This document shows positions 8,280-18,428 of a DNA stretch of 64,000 nt, one piece after another; within the stretch, counting starts at the first letter, position 1, and every line of letters starts with the position of its first letter. A program made the position numbers and the translations under genes. Source of the stretch: Vibrio cortegadensis. GTDB lineage: Bacteria > Pseudomonadota > Gammaproteobacteria > Enterobacterales > Vibrionaceae. The stretch covers positions 1,302,001 to 1,366,000 of the forward strand of contig NZ_AP025473.1 in assembly GCF_024347395.1 (NCBI RefSeq), written 5' to 3'. Under the pieces are notes generated by a model. That model did not search any database. It worked only from the letters and a program-made list of their open reading frames with translations, and had not been told where the DNA came from.

Positions 8280-8606
8280 ATGACTAAACCTTTCCTGACT
8301 CATCTCGTTGCTTCTTTCTTTTATCTCACGTCATTGTCTACCACAGCGGCCTCTTTTGGAGACCCTAAACTTGGTAAGATAAAGTCGCCAAGCTGTGTAT
8401 TCTGTCATGGACAAAATGGTATCGCGCAGAACAATACTTACCCCAATCTGAACAGCCAAAACCCACAATACCTTTTCAATGCCATGAAAGCTTATCAAAA
8501 TGACCAAAGAACGGGCGATTACGCCAGCATGATGAAAACGCAACTTCAACGTCTTAATGATCAAGATCTCAAAGATATTGCGGCTTTCTATTCCTCTCAA
8601 CCTTGA
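8280..8606 (+). CDS. Small periplasmic class I cytochrome c
   Basis: The 108-residue protein has an N-terminal signal peptide (about 1-23, ending TTAA-SF) and a single haem-binding CVFCH motif near residues 39-43. The remainder fits a c553/c4-half type monohaem cytochrome, with NLNSQNPQYLFNAMKAYQND and a later YASMMKTQLQ containing the likely axial methionine. The YxxGxR-like RTGDY segment and the C-terminal LSxxDLxDIAAFYSSQ-type helix are typical. It probably shuttles electrons in the periplasm; the partner is unknown. It is convergent with the RND operon. Confidence 0.88.
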   Translation: MTKPFLTHLVASFFYLTSLSTTAASFGDPKLGKIKSPSCVFCHGQNGIAQNNTYPNLNSQNPQYLFNAMKAYQNDQRTGDYASMMKTQLQRLNDQDLKDIAAFYSSQP

Positions 8607-8631
8607 TTACATTTCCTTCGTCCCTTAAACG

Positions 8632-8663
8632 AAAAAAGCCCCACCGAATAATCGGTAGGGCTT
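8632..8663 (-). terminator. Terminator of the RND efflux operon
   Basis: AAGCCC-ACCGA / TCGGT-GGGCTT stem. Read on the minus strand it ends in six T residues, 18 bp after the RND stop codon. It lies between convergent genes and could also end the cytochrome transcript, but the T run is only on the minus-strand side. Confidence 0.8.
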
Positions 8664-8680
8664 GGCGGTAAATAATCAAA

Positions 8681-11600
8681 TTAGCCGGCAGTGGATGGTT
8701 TGATTTTATAGAAAATAGCAAATAGCACAGGTACTACAATCAATGTAAGTACCGTAGCAAAGCCAAGACCCGCCATAATCGTAACAGCCATTGAACCAAA
8801 GAACGCATCGAAGACAAGTGGAATCATGCCTAGTACGGTGGTCAATGCTGCCATTGAAACTGGTCGTACACGGCTAACCGCGCTATCAACCACAGCTAAG
8901 TAAGGATCCTTCCCACTCTCTAACTCGATATTAATTTGATCTAACAAAACAATACCGTTTTTCAAAATCATTCCACTTAAGCTTAGTAAACCTAAGAAAG
9001 CTGTAAAGCTAAATGGTAGATTTGAGCCAAGTAAGCCTACCGATACACCAATAATGGCTAAAGGTACTGTGAACCATATAACAAGAGGCTTGCGCACCGA
9101 GTTAAACAACAGCATCGTAATGATGAACATCAACAAGTAGCCCATTGGTAATGAACCAAACAGAGATGTTTGTGCATCTTTTGAAGACTCGTACTCACCA
9201 CCCCAGTCAATAACATAGCCATCAGGTAGATGAAGATCTTCGACTTTTGGTTGCACGCGTGCAAATAAGCTCGCCGCGGTATCATTACCCAAAACATTAT
9301 GGTCAGCTAATACTGTAAGCGTACGTTTTCTGTCTTGACGCTGAATCAGTGGCTCAGCCCAACTTAACTTAACGCCATCGATCACTTGTTCTACCGGAAT
9401 GTAAGTTTGAAGGGTTGGGCTCCAAATTTTTACATTACTTAGCGATTCAAAATCGACACGCTCACTTTCTGGCAAGCGAGCAACAATCGGCAGCATATGC
9501 GTACCATCACGCAACAGCCCGATGGAACTTCCTCCGAAGGACATTTGCAATGTTTCTGACAGATCTTGCTTTGAGATCCCTAAACGACGCGCTTTAGATT
9601 CATTAAACTGTGGAACCAGTTCCTTCGTTCTTTCGCGCCAGTCATGTCGAATGTTTCTAGAACCTGAGTCAGCAGCAAGAATATCTTCTACTTGAATCGC
9701 AATATCACGCAATATTTGTGGATCGGCACCGCTGATCCTTGCTTCAATTTTAGACGCAGGCGAAGGGCCAAACTCCATCAACTTAAATTGGAATGATGGC
9801 TGGTCAAATTTCGTGGCTAACTCTTTATCCAGCAAGTGCAATAGGTCAAACATATGCTCACGATCATTCATTCGCACTTGTAGCTGACTGTATGCTTCGT
9901 AGCTTTTTTCTGGTTGATAGGTTAGTGCAAAACGCTGTAGCCCTTGTCCTGTCGAAGTAGTAACAAATTCAACATTATCCTGCGCACGAATATAACGCTC
10001 GACTTCTTTACTTTGCTTCGATGTTTCACGGATATCAGTACCTTCAGGCATCCACATATCAATGTAGAACATCGGTGTATTTGAAGGCGGGAAGAATTGT
10101 TGTTTCACTTGTCCAAACCCAATAATGGAGACGACCAGCAATCCAACCATTGAAGCAATGGTAAGCCATCTGAATCGTAATGCAAATGTCAGCATGGATT
10201 TAAATAGAGTGAATAGCGCCCCTTTATATGGGTCTATTTCTTCATCGCCATCTTGTGGTTTTTCATCTTTAAATAATAGATTAGCCAACAGCGGAGTGAT
10301 GGTTAACGCAGTCACCCAACTTAGGAAAAGCGAATAGCATAGTACCCAGAAAAGATCGCCAAGGAACTCACCTGTCGCATCTTCAGACAAACCGATTGGA
10401 GCGAACGCAGTAATGGCAATAATCGTTGCACCAAGCAGTGGCCATTGTGTCTGTTTTACGATCTCATTAGCAGCTTGGACCTTCGTACGTCCTTTCTTAA
10501 TGCCGACAAGGATGCCTTCAACAACAACGATAGCATTATCAACCAACATCCCTAGAGCAATAATCAAAGCACCAAGTGAAATCCTGTGCAGTTCGATATT
10601 ATTCCACTTCATCAGAATGAAGGTGCCCATTACGGTCAGTAGTAATACCGAACCAATGATGATGCCGCTTCGAAGCCCCATAGCAAAAAGCAGAACGATG
10701 ATCACAATAGCGACAGCTTCAGCTAAGCTGATAACAAAATCTTTAACCGATTGGTCAACTTCCGCCGATTGATTGTAAAAATAATTTAGCTCTACACCCG
10801 CAGGGCGAATGTTTTCAAGTGTTTGAAGCTCTTTGCTAAGCGCATTACCAACTTCAACAACGTTAACCCCTGAACTGAATGATATGCCAAGGTTGATCGC
10901 TGGTTTACCGTTATAAGTGACGATATTTGACGGCTTTTCTTGAATACCACGTGACACTTCTGCAACGTCTTTTAGGCGAATTAAGTTACCGGTATCACGT
11001 CCGTGAATGATCAGCTCTTCTAATTCTTCAACCGTGCTCATGCTGCCATTTGGTCGAATGGTAAGTTTTTGTCCATTGAGCATGACTTCACCAGCAGATT
11101 GAACACTATTTTGCTGATTCAATAAATTGTTCACGATGGACATGTCTAAATTGACCGCGGCAAGCTTCTCTAATGAGATCTCAACGAAAAGCTGCTCTTG
11201 TTGATCACCAGCTATACTCACTTTACCCACGCCCTCGACAAGTTCGATTTCGCGCGTTAGGTAATCGGCATATTGCTTAAGTTCAACATAGTCAAAGTCA
11301 TCGCCCGTTAGCATGATCATCACGCCGTAAACATCACCAAAATCATCCATGACTTGTACAGAAGTGACACCAGATGGCAATGCAGGTCGAAGATCGTTGA
11401 CCTTACGACGCATTTCATCCCAAATTTGAGGAAGTTCGTCTGGGCCATACTCCATCTTCATGCTCACCATCATTTGTGACATGCCGTTTGATGACGTTGA
11501 TGTAATTTTATCTATGTACGGCAACTGACGGATCGCTTTTTCTAGCGGATATGTCAGCTCTTCTTCTACCTCTTGGGACGTTGCTCCCGGGTAGTTTGCA

Positions 11601-11743
11601 ATGATCATTGCGTCTTTAATGGTAAATGCTGGATCTTCTAAACGACCTAGATCTGAAAATGAAACCACACCACCAATCGCTAATATAACGATAAATAACC
11701 AACTGATTACTTTGTTACGAATCGAGTACTCTGCGATAGTCAT
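8681..11743 (-). CDS. RND-family efflux pump, inner-membrane permease subunit
   Basis: The 1020-residue protein has the AcrB-like layout: a first TM helix near the N terminus, a large periplasmic loop, about TM2-6 around residues 330-540, a second periplasmic loop, and a C-terminal TM block. The proton-relay helix reads ALGMLVDNAIVVVEG: the first Asp is kept and the second is Asn, as in TriC-like pumps rather than the DD of AcrB. It overlaps the upstream fusion-protein gene by ATGA, so translation is coupled. A permease with two adaptor proteins resembles V. cholerae VexIJK and Pseudomonas TriABC. No outer-membrane factor is encoded here, so TolC is the likely channel. Substrates are unknown. 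Confidence 0.92.
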   Translation of the reverse strand: MTIAEYSIRNKVISWLFIVILAIGGVVSFSDLGRLEDPAFTIKDAMIIANYPGATSQEVEEELTYPLEKAIRQLPYIDKITSTSSNGMSQMMVSMKMEYGPDELPQIWDEMRRKVNDLRPALPSGVTSVQVMDDFGDVYGVMIMLTGDDFDYVELKQYADYLTREIELVEGVGKVSIAGDQQEQLFVEISLEKLAAVNLDMSIVNNLLNQQNSVQSAGEVMLNGQKLTIRPNGSMSTVEELEELIIHGRDTGNLIRLKDVAEVSRGIQEKPSNIVTYNGKPAINLGISFSSGVNVVEVGNALSKELQTLENIRPAGVELNYFYNQSAEVDQSVKDFVISLAEAVAIVIIVLLFAMGLRSGIIIGSVLLLTVMGTFILMKWNNIELHRISLGALIIALGMLVDNAIVVVEGILVGIKKGRTKVQAANEIVKQTQWPLLGATIIAITAFAPIGLSEDATGEFLGDLFWVLCYSLFLSWVTALTITPLLANLLFKDEKPQDGDEEIDPYKGALFTLFKSMLTFALRFRWLTIASMVGLLVVSIIGFGQVKQQFFPPSNTPMFYIDMWMPEGTDIRETSKQSKEVERYIRAQDNVEFVTTSTGQGLQRFALTYQPEKSYEAYSQLQVRMNDREHMFDLLHLLDKELATKFDQPSFQFKLMEFGPSPASKIEARISGADPQILRDIAIQVEDILAADSGSRNIRHDWRERTKELVPQFNESKARRLGISKQDLSETLQMSFGGSSIGLLRDGTHMLPIVARLPESERVDFESLSNVKIWSPTLQTYIPVEQVIDGVKLSWAEPLIQRQDRKRTLTVLADHNVLGNDTAASLFARVQPKVEDLHLPDGYVIDWGGEYESSKDAQTSLFGSLPMGYLLMFIITMLLFNSVRKPLVIWFTVPLAIIGVSVGLLGSNLPFSFTAFLGLLSLSGMILKNGIVLLDQINIELESGKDPYLAVVDSAVSRVRPVSMAALTTVLGMIPLVFDAFFGSMAVTIMAGLGFATVLTLIVVPVLFAIFYKIKPSTAG

Positions 11744-12810
11744 TGAGCAGCTCCTTTTAATTCCATGCCTTGACGAAGTTTTCTTAGATTAGACGTCACT
11801 AATACGTCTCCTTGAGTAATGCCAGATTCAACAATGACACCCTGACTGGTCGTTTCTTCAACGCCAACTTTCACTTTTTCAACCGCTCCATTGACCATTT
11901 TCCAGACAAAGAACTCACCCTCTTCTCTCCCTGCATCCAATGCTGTCATCGGCAACTGATATCCCTGAACAGTACTCAAGCCCGCTTTCATCATATCGAC
12001 AGTGACAGTTGCACTTGTTCCAGGCATGATCATCTGGGAAACTTGCGGCATTTGTAGCCAAAATTCATAAGTTTGGGACTGAGGATGTAACTCACTCGTG
12101 TGCTCTAAATATTTCATCGGATAAGCTTGGTCAACCCCTGAGAATCGAACGCTAGGTTGATAGCTTTCTGAATTAACTTCTGGGTTTAGCATCGCCAAAA
12201 CGCTGTCTGAAATTTGAATGCGTACGTAAACCGTGTCGTTTTTATATAGAGTAGCGACCACTTCACCTGCTGCTGTATTTTCAAAATTGTCTTTTGGAAC
12301 GTCAGACACTAATCCATCAAATGGCGCACGTAGTTGTGTGTATTTGATGGCCATTTCCGCCGCTTTCAAGTTTGCAGACATCAATTTATAGTTCGCAGTC
12401 AATTCATCTAGTTCAGCTTTTGAGACCATCTCATTACGGTATAAGTCGTTGCCACGCTTCAGTTGGCGACTTGCTAGGTTTAATTGAGATTTCGCATCTT
12501 TTAGATTCTGCTTCGCTTTTTGATCGTCTAAAGTCGCAATCACTTGACCTTTTTTAACAAGTTGCCCAGGTTGAACAGCAACTTGATTGATTTCTCCTTC
12601 AATACGGAAGGATAAAGACGTTAACTCGGCCGCAACTACTTGACCGTTAAAGCTGCGATACTGGCTCTCTAAAGGTGCATCGACGGTTAGCGTTGAAACT
12701 TGTAATAGAGGTGACGGAGCAACAACATCTGCATCTGAACAACCTTGAAGGCCAGTCAGTGCCAACATTAATACAGATAATGAACCTATTTTTTTCACGT
12801 TATACGACAT
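11740..12810 (-). CDS. RND efflux periplasmic adaptor (membrane fusion lipoprotein) 2
   Basis: The 356-residue HlyD/AcrA-family adaptor starts with a lipoprotein signal and a lipobox ending LQGC near residue 24. A lipoyl/beta-barrel strand (LSFRIEGEINQVAVQPGQ) and two long helices of a coiled-coil hairpin follow, then APFDGLVSDV and the C-terminal barrel. I chose the ATG at 12810 over the longer open frame (12834) because it overlaps the upstream stop as TAATG and places the signal peptide at the N terminus. It links the RND pump to the outer-membrane channel and is the middle gene of a three-gene operon. Confidence 0.9.
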   Translation of the reverse strand: MSYNVKKIGSLSVLMLALTGLQGCSDADVVAPSPLLQVSTLTVDAPLESQYRSFNGQVVAAELTSLSFRIEGEINQVAVQPGQLVKKGQVIATLDDQKAKQNLKDAKSQLNLASRQLKRGNDLYRNEMVSKAELDELTANYKLMSANLKAAEMAIKYTQLRAPFDGLVSDVPKDNFENTAAGEVVATLYKNDTVYVRIQISDSVLAMLNPEVNSESYQPSVRFSGVDQAYPMKYLEHTSELHPQSQTYEFWLQMPQVSQMIMPGTSATVTVDMMKAGLSTVQGYQLPMTALDAGREEGEFFVWKMVNGAVEKVKVGVEETTSQGVIVESGITQGDVLVTSNLRKLRQGMELKGAAQ

Positions 12811-13886
12811 TAGATTCCACCTTCTCGTTGCCATACTTTCACTTGCTGTCCTTCCGAAATGTCACTAACGCCAGCAACGACGATGAGGTCACCCTGCTTC
12901 AAGCCATCTAATACGTAACCTTCGTCATCAAGCATCACTTGGGTCTTTTCAACTTGCTTGCTTTCACTATCAAAAAGCCAAAGTGTTCCTTTATCACTGT
13001 TTTTCGTGATCCACGCCGAATCCATAATCTTGAACCCTGAGCTTCTTTCACTATTCACTACTTGCACTTGCCCAGTCATGCCAGACAACAGGTTAATACC
13101 TTCAGGCTTAGTGATGCTAACAACCGCGGTATAGCTGTTTGTATCTTGATCGGCCTGAGTAGAGATCTCTTTGAAATTTGCAGGGATAAGGTGGGTCAAA
13201 TGGCTATCCATTCGAACAAAAAGCTGCGTCTTTTTAATTGCGGATAAACCATTCTTTTCTACGTATTTCACCGGAATGCTGAACGTCACGTCCATCTTTA
13301 CATTATTGATGAGGTTCAACACCACTTGCTTAGGCGCAACAAGTTCATGTGCTTTGCTGAAATCAAGTGATACAACACCATCAAAAGGAGCAGAAATTGC
13401 CGTGTAACTCAAATCTGTTTTCGCTTGCTCAAGGGACACTAAAGCAGCCTGGTAAGACGTTTCTGTTTGGTCAAAAGAATCGGTACTGATCAACTTCTTT
13501 CTGTACAGTTTCTCCGCTCTGTCGAATCGAGTTTTAGCCAGATCAAACTGAGCTTGTTTCGCATCTAGCGCAATTTGGTAGTCCGTAGGATCAAGCTGTG
13601 CTAACACCTGCCCTTTCTCAACTATCTCACCCATTCTTACTGGCACTGACTCAATTTCACCAGCGACTTGAAACGATAATTCTGCGCGCTCAGTGGCACC
13701 AATTTTCGCTAAGAAATTATCCGTATGCTGGCTAGATAGATCTGGAACCGTGATGAGTTTCACTGGCTTAATAATATTCTTTTGTGGTTCTGAGTTTGCT
13801 TGATTGCAGCCAACCATAAAAAAACTCAGAGCAATCACTGCCGTCAATTTCAGCTGACTACTAAATAACGATGGGGAGTTAATCAT
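12810..13886 (-). CDS. RND efflux periplasmic adaptor (membrane fusion lipoprotein) 1
   Basis: The 358-residue adaptor is paralogous to the next gene. It has a lipobox ending MVGC in a hydrophobic leader, then LSFQVAGEIESVPVRMGE, a helical hairpin, APFDGVVSLDF and a C-terminal beta domain. The frame is open up to 13967, but Met at 13886 puts the lipoprotein signal at the start, so it is preferred. It is the first gene of the efflux operon and divergent from a TetR regulator 156 bp away. Two different adaptors for one pump suggest a mixed adaptor ring, as known for TriAB. Confidence 0.88.
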   Translation of the reverse strand: MINSPSLFSSQLKLTAVIALSFFMVGCNQANSEPQKNIIKPVKLITVPDLSSQHTDNFLAKIGATERAELSFQVAGEIESVPVRMGEIVEKGQVLAQLDPTDYQIALDAKQAQFDLAKTRFDRAEKLYRKKLISTDSFDQTETSYQAALVSLEQAKTDLSYTAISAPFDGVVSLDFSKAHELVAPKQVVLNLINNVKMDVTFSIPVKYVEKNGLSAIKKTQLFVRMDSHLTHLIPANFKEISTQADQDTNSYTAVVSITKPEGINLLSGMTGQVQVVNSERSSGFKIMDSAWITKNSDKGTLWLFDSESKQVEKTQVMLDDEGYVLDGLKQGDLIVVAGVSDISEGQQVKVWQREGGI

Positions 13887-13913
13887 AACGAAATCCAATA
13901 CGTTCAGGTTTAT

Positions 13914-13932
13914 TATACATGCGGGCAGTATA
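13914..13932. promoter_or_regulatory. Candidate operator between efflux operon and TetR gene
   Basis: TATAC-N9-GTATA inverted repeat in the 156-bp divergent intergenic region, which also holds two direct GTTCAG copies (near 13902 and 13944). TetR-family regulators usually bind such palindromes between themselves and the pump they control. The call rests on motif and position only. Confidence 0.35.
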
Positions 13933-14042
13933 TAGTTATTTATGTTCAGATCAAGTATACTTTCCACCTGTGCAGTAATTATTTTTATGAAAAATATTGT
14001 GAAATCTGATAAAAAGACAGCTTAGATGATAAGAAGGTTCGT

Positions 14043-14780
14043 ATGACGGAAAGAAAACAAGGTCGCCGCTGTGCTCTGGCGGCAGAAGAGACAAAGCATC
14101 AAATCATTACCGTTGCCGCTCAAATGTTTTGTGAGCTCGGGTATGAGCGTGTTTCACTAAGAAATATCAGTGAGAAAGCTGGCGTTTCACACAGTTTGAT
14201 CCGTCATCATTTTGGCAGCAAAGAGAACATTTGGTACTCCATTAGTGACTCTTTACATGAGTATATGCTGGCGTATATGAAGCATATTCTTCAAGAAATG
14301 CCACAAGGATTGACCGCAAATACAACGCTCTATCTATTTATAACTAGAATGCAAGCACACATGCTCATTAGAAAAGAGCCAATCCAGTTTATCGCTGATG
14401 CTGTGAGGCAGGCCGGAGAGCTATTAGACTACTTTATTGATAGCGTGGGTGAAATTGAAGCGGTGGTGTATAAGCTTGAGGCTGACTATAACCGAGATTT
14501 TCCGGAAACGCCGATCCGCATAGAAGAGATAAAGTGGCAATCCATCATGTCTGCGCACGCCGCTGCGAGTCTCACTCCATTCATGAAAGAGACTTGGGCC
14601 AACGAAACAACTTGTGAGTCACAATGTTTACTTAATCACTGGCAGATTTTTAATCAAAGTATGGTTAGAAAACTCCATATTGCCCCGCAAGATGAACTGA
14701 AACCGACCTCACTTAATGAGATAGTTTATGAAGTAGAATGCAAGATGAACTGTAACCGAAAATCGGACTTATCCGAGTGA
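14043..14780 (+). CDS. TetR-family transcriptional regulator of the adjacent efflux operon
   Basis: The 245-residue protein has an N-terminal TetR helix-turn-helix at about 18-64: IITVAAQMFCELGYERVSLRNIS, then KAGVSHSLIRHHFGSKENIW. The C-terminal ligand domain has no family that I recognise. AAGAAGG precedes the ATG. Divergent placement next to the RND operon implies local repression relieved by a ligand. The C-terminal tail contains several Cys and Lys residues and ends in a polar stretch. Confidence 0.9.
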   Translation: MTERKQGRRCALAAEETKHQIITVAAQMFCELGYERVSLRNISEKAGVSHSLIRHHFGSKENIWYSISDSLHEYMLAYMKHILQEMPQGLTANTTLYLFITRMQAHMLIRKEPIQFIADAVRQAGELLDYFIDSVGEIEAVVYKLEADYNRDFPETPIRIEEIKWQSIMSAHAAASLTPFMKETWANETTCESQCLLNHWQIFNQSMVRKLHIAPQDELKPTSLNEIVYEVECKMNCNRKSDLSE

Positions 14781-14924
14781 TTTTCGATAAAATGGCACCA
14801 CGAGAGGTTCAAGGATAATCTTGCTTCCCAGCGACCGACTAAGACGTTAATACCAATGTGAAGACAGTAACTTATGGAAAGGCTGAATGGGAATCAAAAC
14901 ATAGCCCAAGAGCCTTACATAAAC

Positions 14925-17405
14925 CTAGCATTCAATACTATGTGTCTCATGCAGATATTGTTGCTCAAACTTTTTGATATCAATCGCTGGAGACCAGTAA
15001 TAACCTTGTCCGACTTTACCTCCGAGCCGTTTTATCACAGTAAGCTCTTTGTGCGTCTCAATTCCTTCGATGACAACTTCAGCGCCAAAAACATCCGCCA
15101 TATTCAGTAGTATTCGGACAATTTTTTGATTCGTCACATTATTTTCTATCGACTTCACAAACATCATGTCTATTTTTACTTCATCAATATTCAATTGGCT
15201 TAGATAAGCCATTGATGAATAGCCTGTACCGAAATCATCAATTGAGATAGCGAAGCCCAATTGTTTAATGTCACAGACACGTTTAATAAGCTCACTGGAG
15301 TTCTCTAACTCTTGAGATTCAGTAATTTCGAAAGTGATATAATGAGCATCGACTGAAAACTCATCTCTTTTGAATTGCAAAAAATCGATAAAATCCTTTT
15401 GTCGAAGATCAAGAACCGAAATATTGATAGACAGTTGAATGTCGACTCTTCGCATTGCAACCCAAGCAAACATTTTTTCAATTGCGATACGAGTGAGGCT
15501 ATGAATTAGACCACTTTGCTCAGCAATTGGAATGAATTCACTCGGTGGTATCATGCCCAAAGAAGGGTGCGTCCAACGCATCAAGGCTTCACCACCAACA
15601 ACGATATTCGTGTGCAGATCAAATTTTGGTTGAATATAGATATCGATTTTTTGATCGTATATCGCCAGCCTAAGATCATGCAAAATTCTTACATGACTCT
15701 CTATCTTTTCAGTCATTTTTTCGTTGAATTGCCGCCATTTTAAACCACTTTTCTGAGCCTCTAGCAATGCCATATAAGCCTTTTGATGGAGGCTTGAAAT
15801 ACCATCATCTCCATCACTCAGATTCGCACTCGCAGCCCTAAGATATAAGTCTGAAAAATATATACTGCTCGCTAATTGCTTTTGCCAAATATGAAGCACC
15901 TTTTCTATTTGCGTTTCGGTGTTCTCGTCATCAGTTACAAAAATTAAAGTCTGCTGTGGAGGAATACACACACCAAAATGTTCCTGATCTAAACTCATGC
16001 TCAGCTGCCAAGGTAATTCAGAGATTGGTTTGGCTACTTTAGATAACAACGTGTTAGTTTCAACTGTGACGATTTCATTACCCAATGTACTAATGAGATG
16101 ATCTAATCCTTCGACATAAATTAAAATCAACTTGACTCGTTTTATATCGATGCCACGAGCAATGAACTGATCATTCAGAACATATTGATAGAAATGCTGA
16201 TTGGGCATATTCAACGTTTGATCAATCAAGCGGTGCTGTTTGTCTTGGTGTTCTTGATATTGTAATCGCTTCGCAAGCCCTACCGATAGCAGATATAACT
16301 CAGCTAACACACCAAGCATAAAACTGTGTAAGGTCACTATATTCTGTGGTAACACATTCGCATAAGTAAGAAATCCACCCGCAGCCCCGACAAAGGTACA
16401 CACCCAAGAAAGTAGATAAAACAGTGCTGGAGAATATTTCTGTTTCAACGCGATGATAGCAGTACTGATACATATATAACTGACAACGACAATAAGAACC
16501 GAGGTGACATACATCCGTTGCAATTCAGCAATTTGAAAGCTTACCACCAGCAGAATAATGAAAAACCACGAACTTTTTCCAATAAGCTTTCCTAACGTCG
16601 GTCTAAATTTTTTGATATCTAGATAATGGAAACCAAACCGTAATACGCACCAAAGCATCAATAGGTGAAAAACACCCATATGAGTGCCTAACCATCGGCA
16701 AAATACATCAGGGAAAATTAAATAGCCAAAACCATGTAACGGTGCAAATTGAAGAAACATACAAAGTTGCAGCAGTAAGTACCATCCATATTGCGAACTA
16801 TGTCGATTTAGAGAAAATATAAAGCCATTATAAACCGCTAACGCAAGGAACATCCCTATAACGCCACCCCAAAGAAACAGTGTATTCATGTGCTGACGGG
16901 CGAACTCAGGTTCATCCATTAAAACCAAAGGCATAATGGCAGGACCATCACTTTGCTTTTTTATCAGCAATGTGAGTTGCTCATCGTCTTGAATTGTAAA
17001 CTCAAAATTTACGCCCTTATACGGTTCATTCGTCATAGGCCTATCGAGAATTCCGAGCGACTCAGCCTTTATCAGCGTCGTATCTTTAAATAGATAGAAA
17101 TCTAAATGCTGCAATAGGTGGCTTTGAGAAAGCAATACTAGATTTTTAGGCCGCTTAAGCTGTGAAGCAGACAGTTGGATTCGATACCAATACGTATCGG
17201 CATTTGGAGAGGTGGAATGTTGGTATGAGGCCGTATCAAAATTTGCATTTTCGAGCATGTATTCAGCTGAGTTTGAATCAATATCAAGAGCAGTATCTAA
17301 AGGCGACGTTAAATTTTGTTGTTCAAATCTGTCATCTATATTCAATTCAGACGCAGTTAAAGAGCCACTAAATATTAGAAAGCAAATCCATAATGATCTA
17401 AACAT
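14925..17405 (-). CDS. 7TM-sensor EAL-domain protein (7TMR-DISM, degenerate GGDEF, EAL)
   Basis: The 826-residue protein has a signal peptide (MFRSLWICFLIFSGSLTAS), a periplasmic beta domain of the 7TMR-DISM type (to about 170) and seven TM helices (about 180-390). A weakly conserved GGDEF-like region with no GGDEF motif follows, then a C-terminal EAL domain at about 575-820. The EAL catalytic set is complete: EALMRW, INIS, EITES, DDFGTGYSS, VKID, EGIE. It probably degrades c-di-GMP in response to a periplasmic ligand. The frame extends to 17492, but Met at 17405 starts the signal peptide and has AGGAGG upstream (spacing slightly long). It stands alone. Confidence 0.88.
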   Translation of the reverse strand: MFRSLWICFLIFSGSLTASELNIDDRFEQQNLTSPLDTALDIDSNSAEYMLENANFDTASYQHSTSPNADTYWYRIQLSASQLKRPKNLVLLSQSHLLQHLDFYLFKDTTLIKAESLGILDRPMTNEPYKGVNFEFTIQDDEQLTLLIKKQSDGPAIMPLVLMDEPEFARQHMNTLFLWGGVIGMFLALAVYNGFIFSLNRHSSQYGWYLLLQLCMFLQFAPLHGFGYLIFPDVFCRWLGTHMGVFHLLMLWCVLRFGFHYLDIKKFRPTLGKLIGKSSWFFIILLVVSFQIAELQRMYVTSVLIVVVSYICISTAIIALKQKYSPALFYLLSWVCTFVGAAGGFLTYANVLPQNIVTLHSFMLGVLAELYLLSVGLAKRLQYQEHQDKQHRLIDQTLNMPNQHFYQYVLNDQFIARGIDIKRVKLILIYVEGLDHLISTLGNEIVTVETNTLLSKVAKPISELPWQLSMSLDQEHFGVCIPPQQTLIFVTDDENTETQIEKVLHIWQKQLASSIYFSDLYLRAASANLSDGDDGISSLHQKAYMALLEAQKSGLKWRQFNEKMTEKIESHVRILHDLRLAIYDQKIDIYIQPKFDLHTNIVVGGEALMRWTHPSLGMIPPSEFIPIAEQSGLIHSLTRIAIEKMFAWVAMRRVDIQLSINISVLDLRQKDFIDFLQFKRDEFSVDAHYITFEITESQELENSSELIKRVCDIKQLGFAISIDDFGTGYSSMAYLSQLNIDEVKIDMMFVKSIENNVTNQKIVRILLNMADVFGAEVVIEGIETHKELTVIKRLGGKVGQGYYWSPAIDIKKFEQQYLHETHSIEC

Positions 17406-17787
17406 AAGTGAACGAATGCCTCCTTGGCCTACTCCACGAATATGCAACTGAAATTCACGTGAGTGGCTCGTCACTTTAGTAGCAAGTGACAATACGTTGA
17501 ATATTATGCCCTGCTAAAATGATATGCCACTTTACGTATATTTCAAATAATGTCGCTTGAATCTGTTGTTCACCGTCATAAATATGAAAAAACATTTAAC
17601 TCCTGTGCCAACACGCAAAAAGTGACCATTACGTTCAATTATAAGTGAGCCGTAATTTGTTAGGTTTGGTATGATATTTAATGGTACTAATTATTATGTA
17701 TATATTTCTTTATGTAGAAATATCAGGCTTTTATATAACTAAAGTCAAATTACAAACCAATCAATTTATCAGCTTGGAATATAAATA

Positions 17788-18219
17788 ATGGCACGCAATA
17801 AAGATAAAAAAAGTGGTAAAGGATCCGCTGGGCAAAATAGAAAGCAAAGTGAAGATTTTCTTGTCAAATATCAACAAAAATCGGACGTCACGATGACTGA
17901 TTCCGGCTTAATGTATCGCGTGATTGAAGCTACGAATGAACGCAAACCAACAATGGATGATAGTGTTGAGGTTCATCAAAGAATTCTGTTAACTGACGGG
18001 AAAATTATCGCAGATACATACAAGACCAACAGCCCAGAAAAATTTAGTGTGGAAGAAGCAATAGACGGTTTAACCGAAGGACTACAATACATGACATTAG
18101 GTTCTCGCTATGAATTTGTAATCCCGCCAGATTTGGCGTGGGGGAAAAAGGGAAATCGCAGTAGCATTGGACCGAATGCTGTTTTAACTATCGATATCCG
18201 CTTATTGGATATATTTTAA
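17788..18219 (+). CDS. FKBP-type peptidyl-prolyl cis-trans isomerase
   Basis: The 143-residue protein has a lysine-rich, probably disordered N terminus of about 25 residues and one FKBP domain. SGLMYRVIEA, a DSVEVHQRILLTDGKIIADTY segment in place of the usual VHYTGxLxDGxxFDSS, GLTEGLQYMTLGSRYEFVIPPDLAWG and IGPNAVLTIDIRLLDI are visible. There is no signal peptide, so it is likely cytoplasmic. Several substrate-pocket aromatics differ from FKBP12/FkpA, so isomerase activity may be weak. The 295 bp upstream is AT-rich, holds no gene, and has no strong ribosome site. Confidence 0.85.
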   Translation: MARNKDKKSGKGSAGQNRKQSEDFLVKYQQKSDVTMTDSGLMYRVIEATNERKPTMDDSVEVHQRILLTDGKIIADTYKTNSPEKFSVEEAIDGLTEGLQYMTLGSRYEFVIPPDLAWGKKGNRSSIGPNAVLTIDIRLLDIF

Positions 18220-18428
18220 TCCACTGGTGGATATAACGAAACGGCTTTGTTTTCACCAGACAAAGCCCGTTACCGTTTACCACTAGATATCAGTTTAAGT
18301 GAATAAGCCTTATGTGAGTCGATAAAGCCGATAGCTGTCTCAGCAATACACATAAACTATCCACATAAGCTATCGCGTATCAACTCACCCATCCAAACCC
18401 CGACGACTAAATCCGCACAGGCGAATTC

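Noticed and set aside
11812..12911. Several plus-strand ORFs within the efflux adaptor genes
   Set aside because: They lie antisense to strongly supported genes and show no family features.
18241..18270. Terminator after FKBP
   Set aside because: A CTTTGT/ACAAAG hairpin is present but has no T run and only a short stem, so it was not listed.
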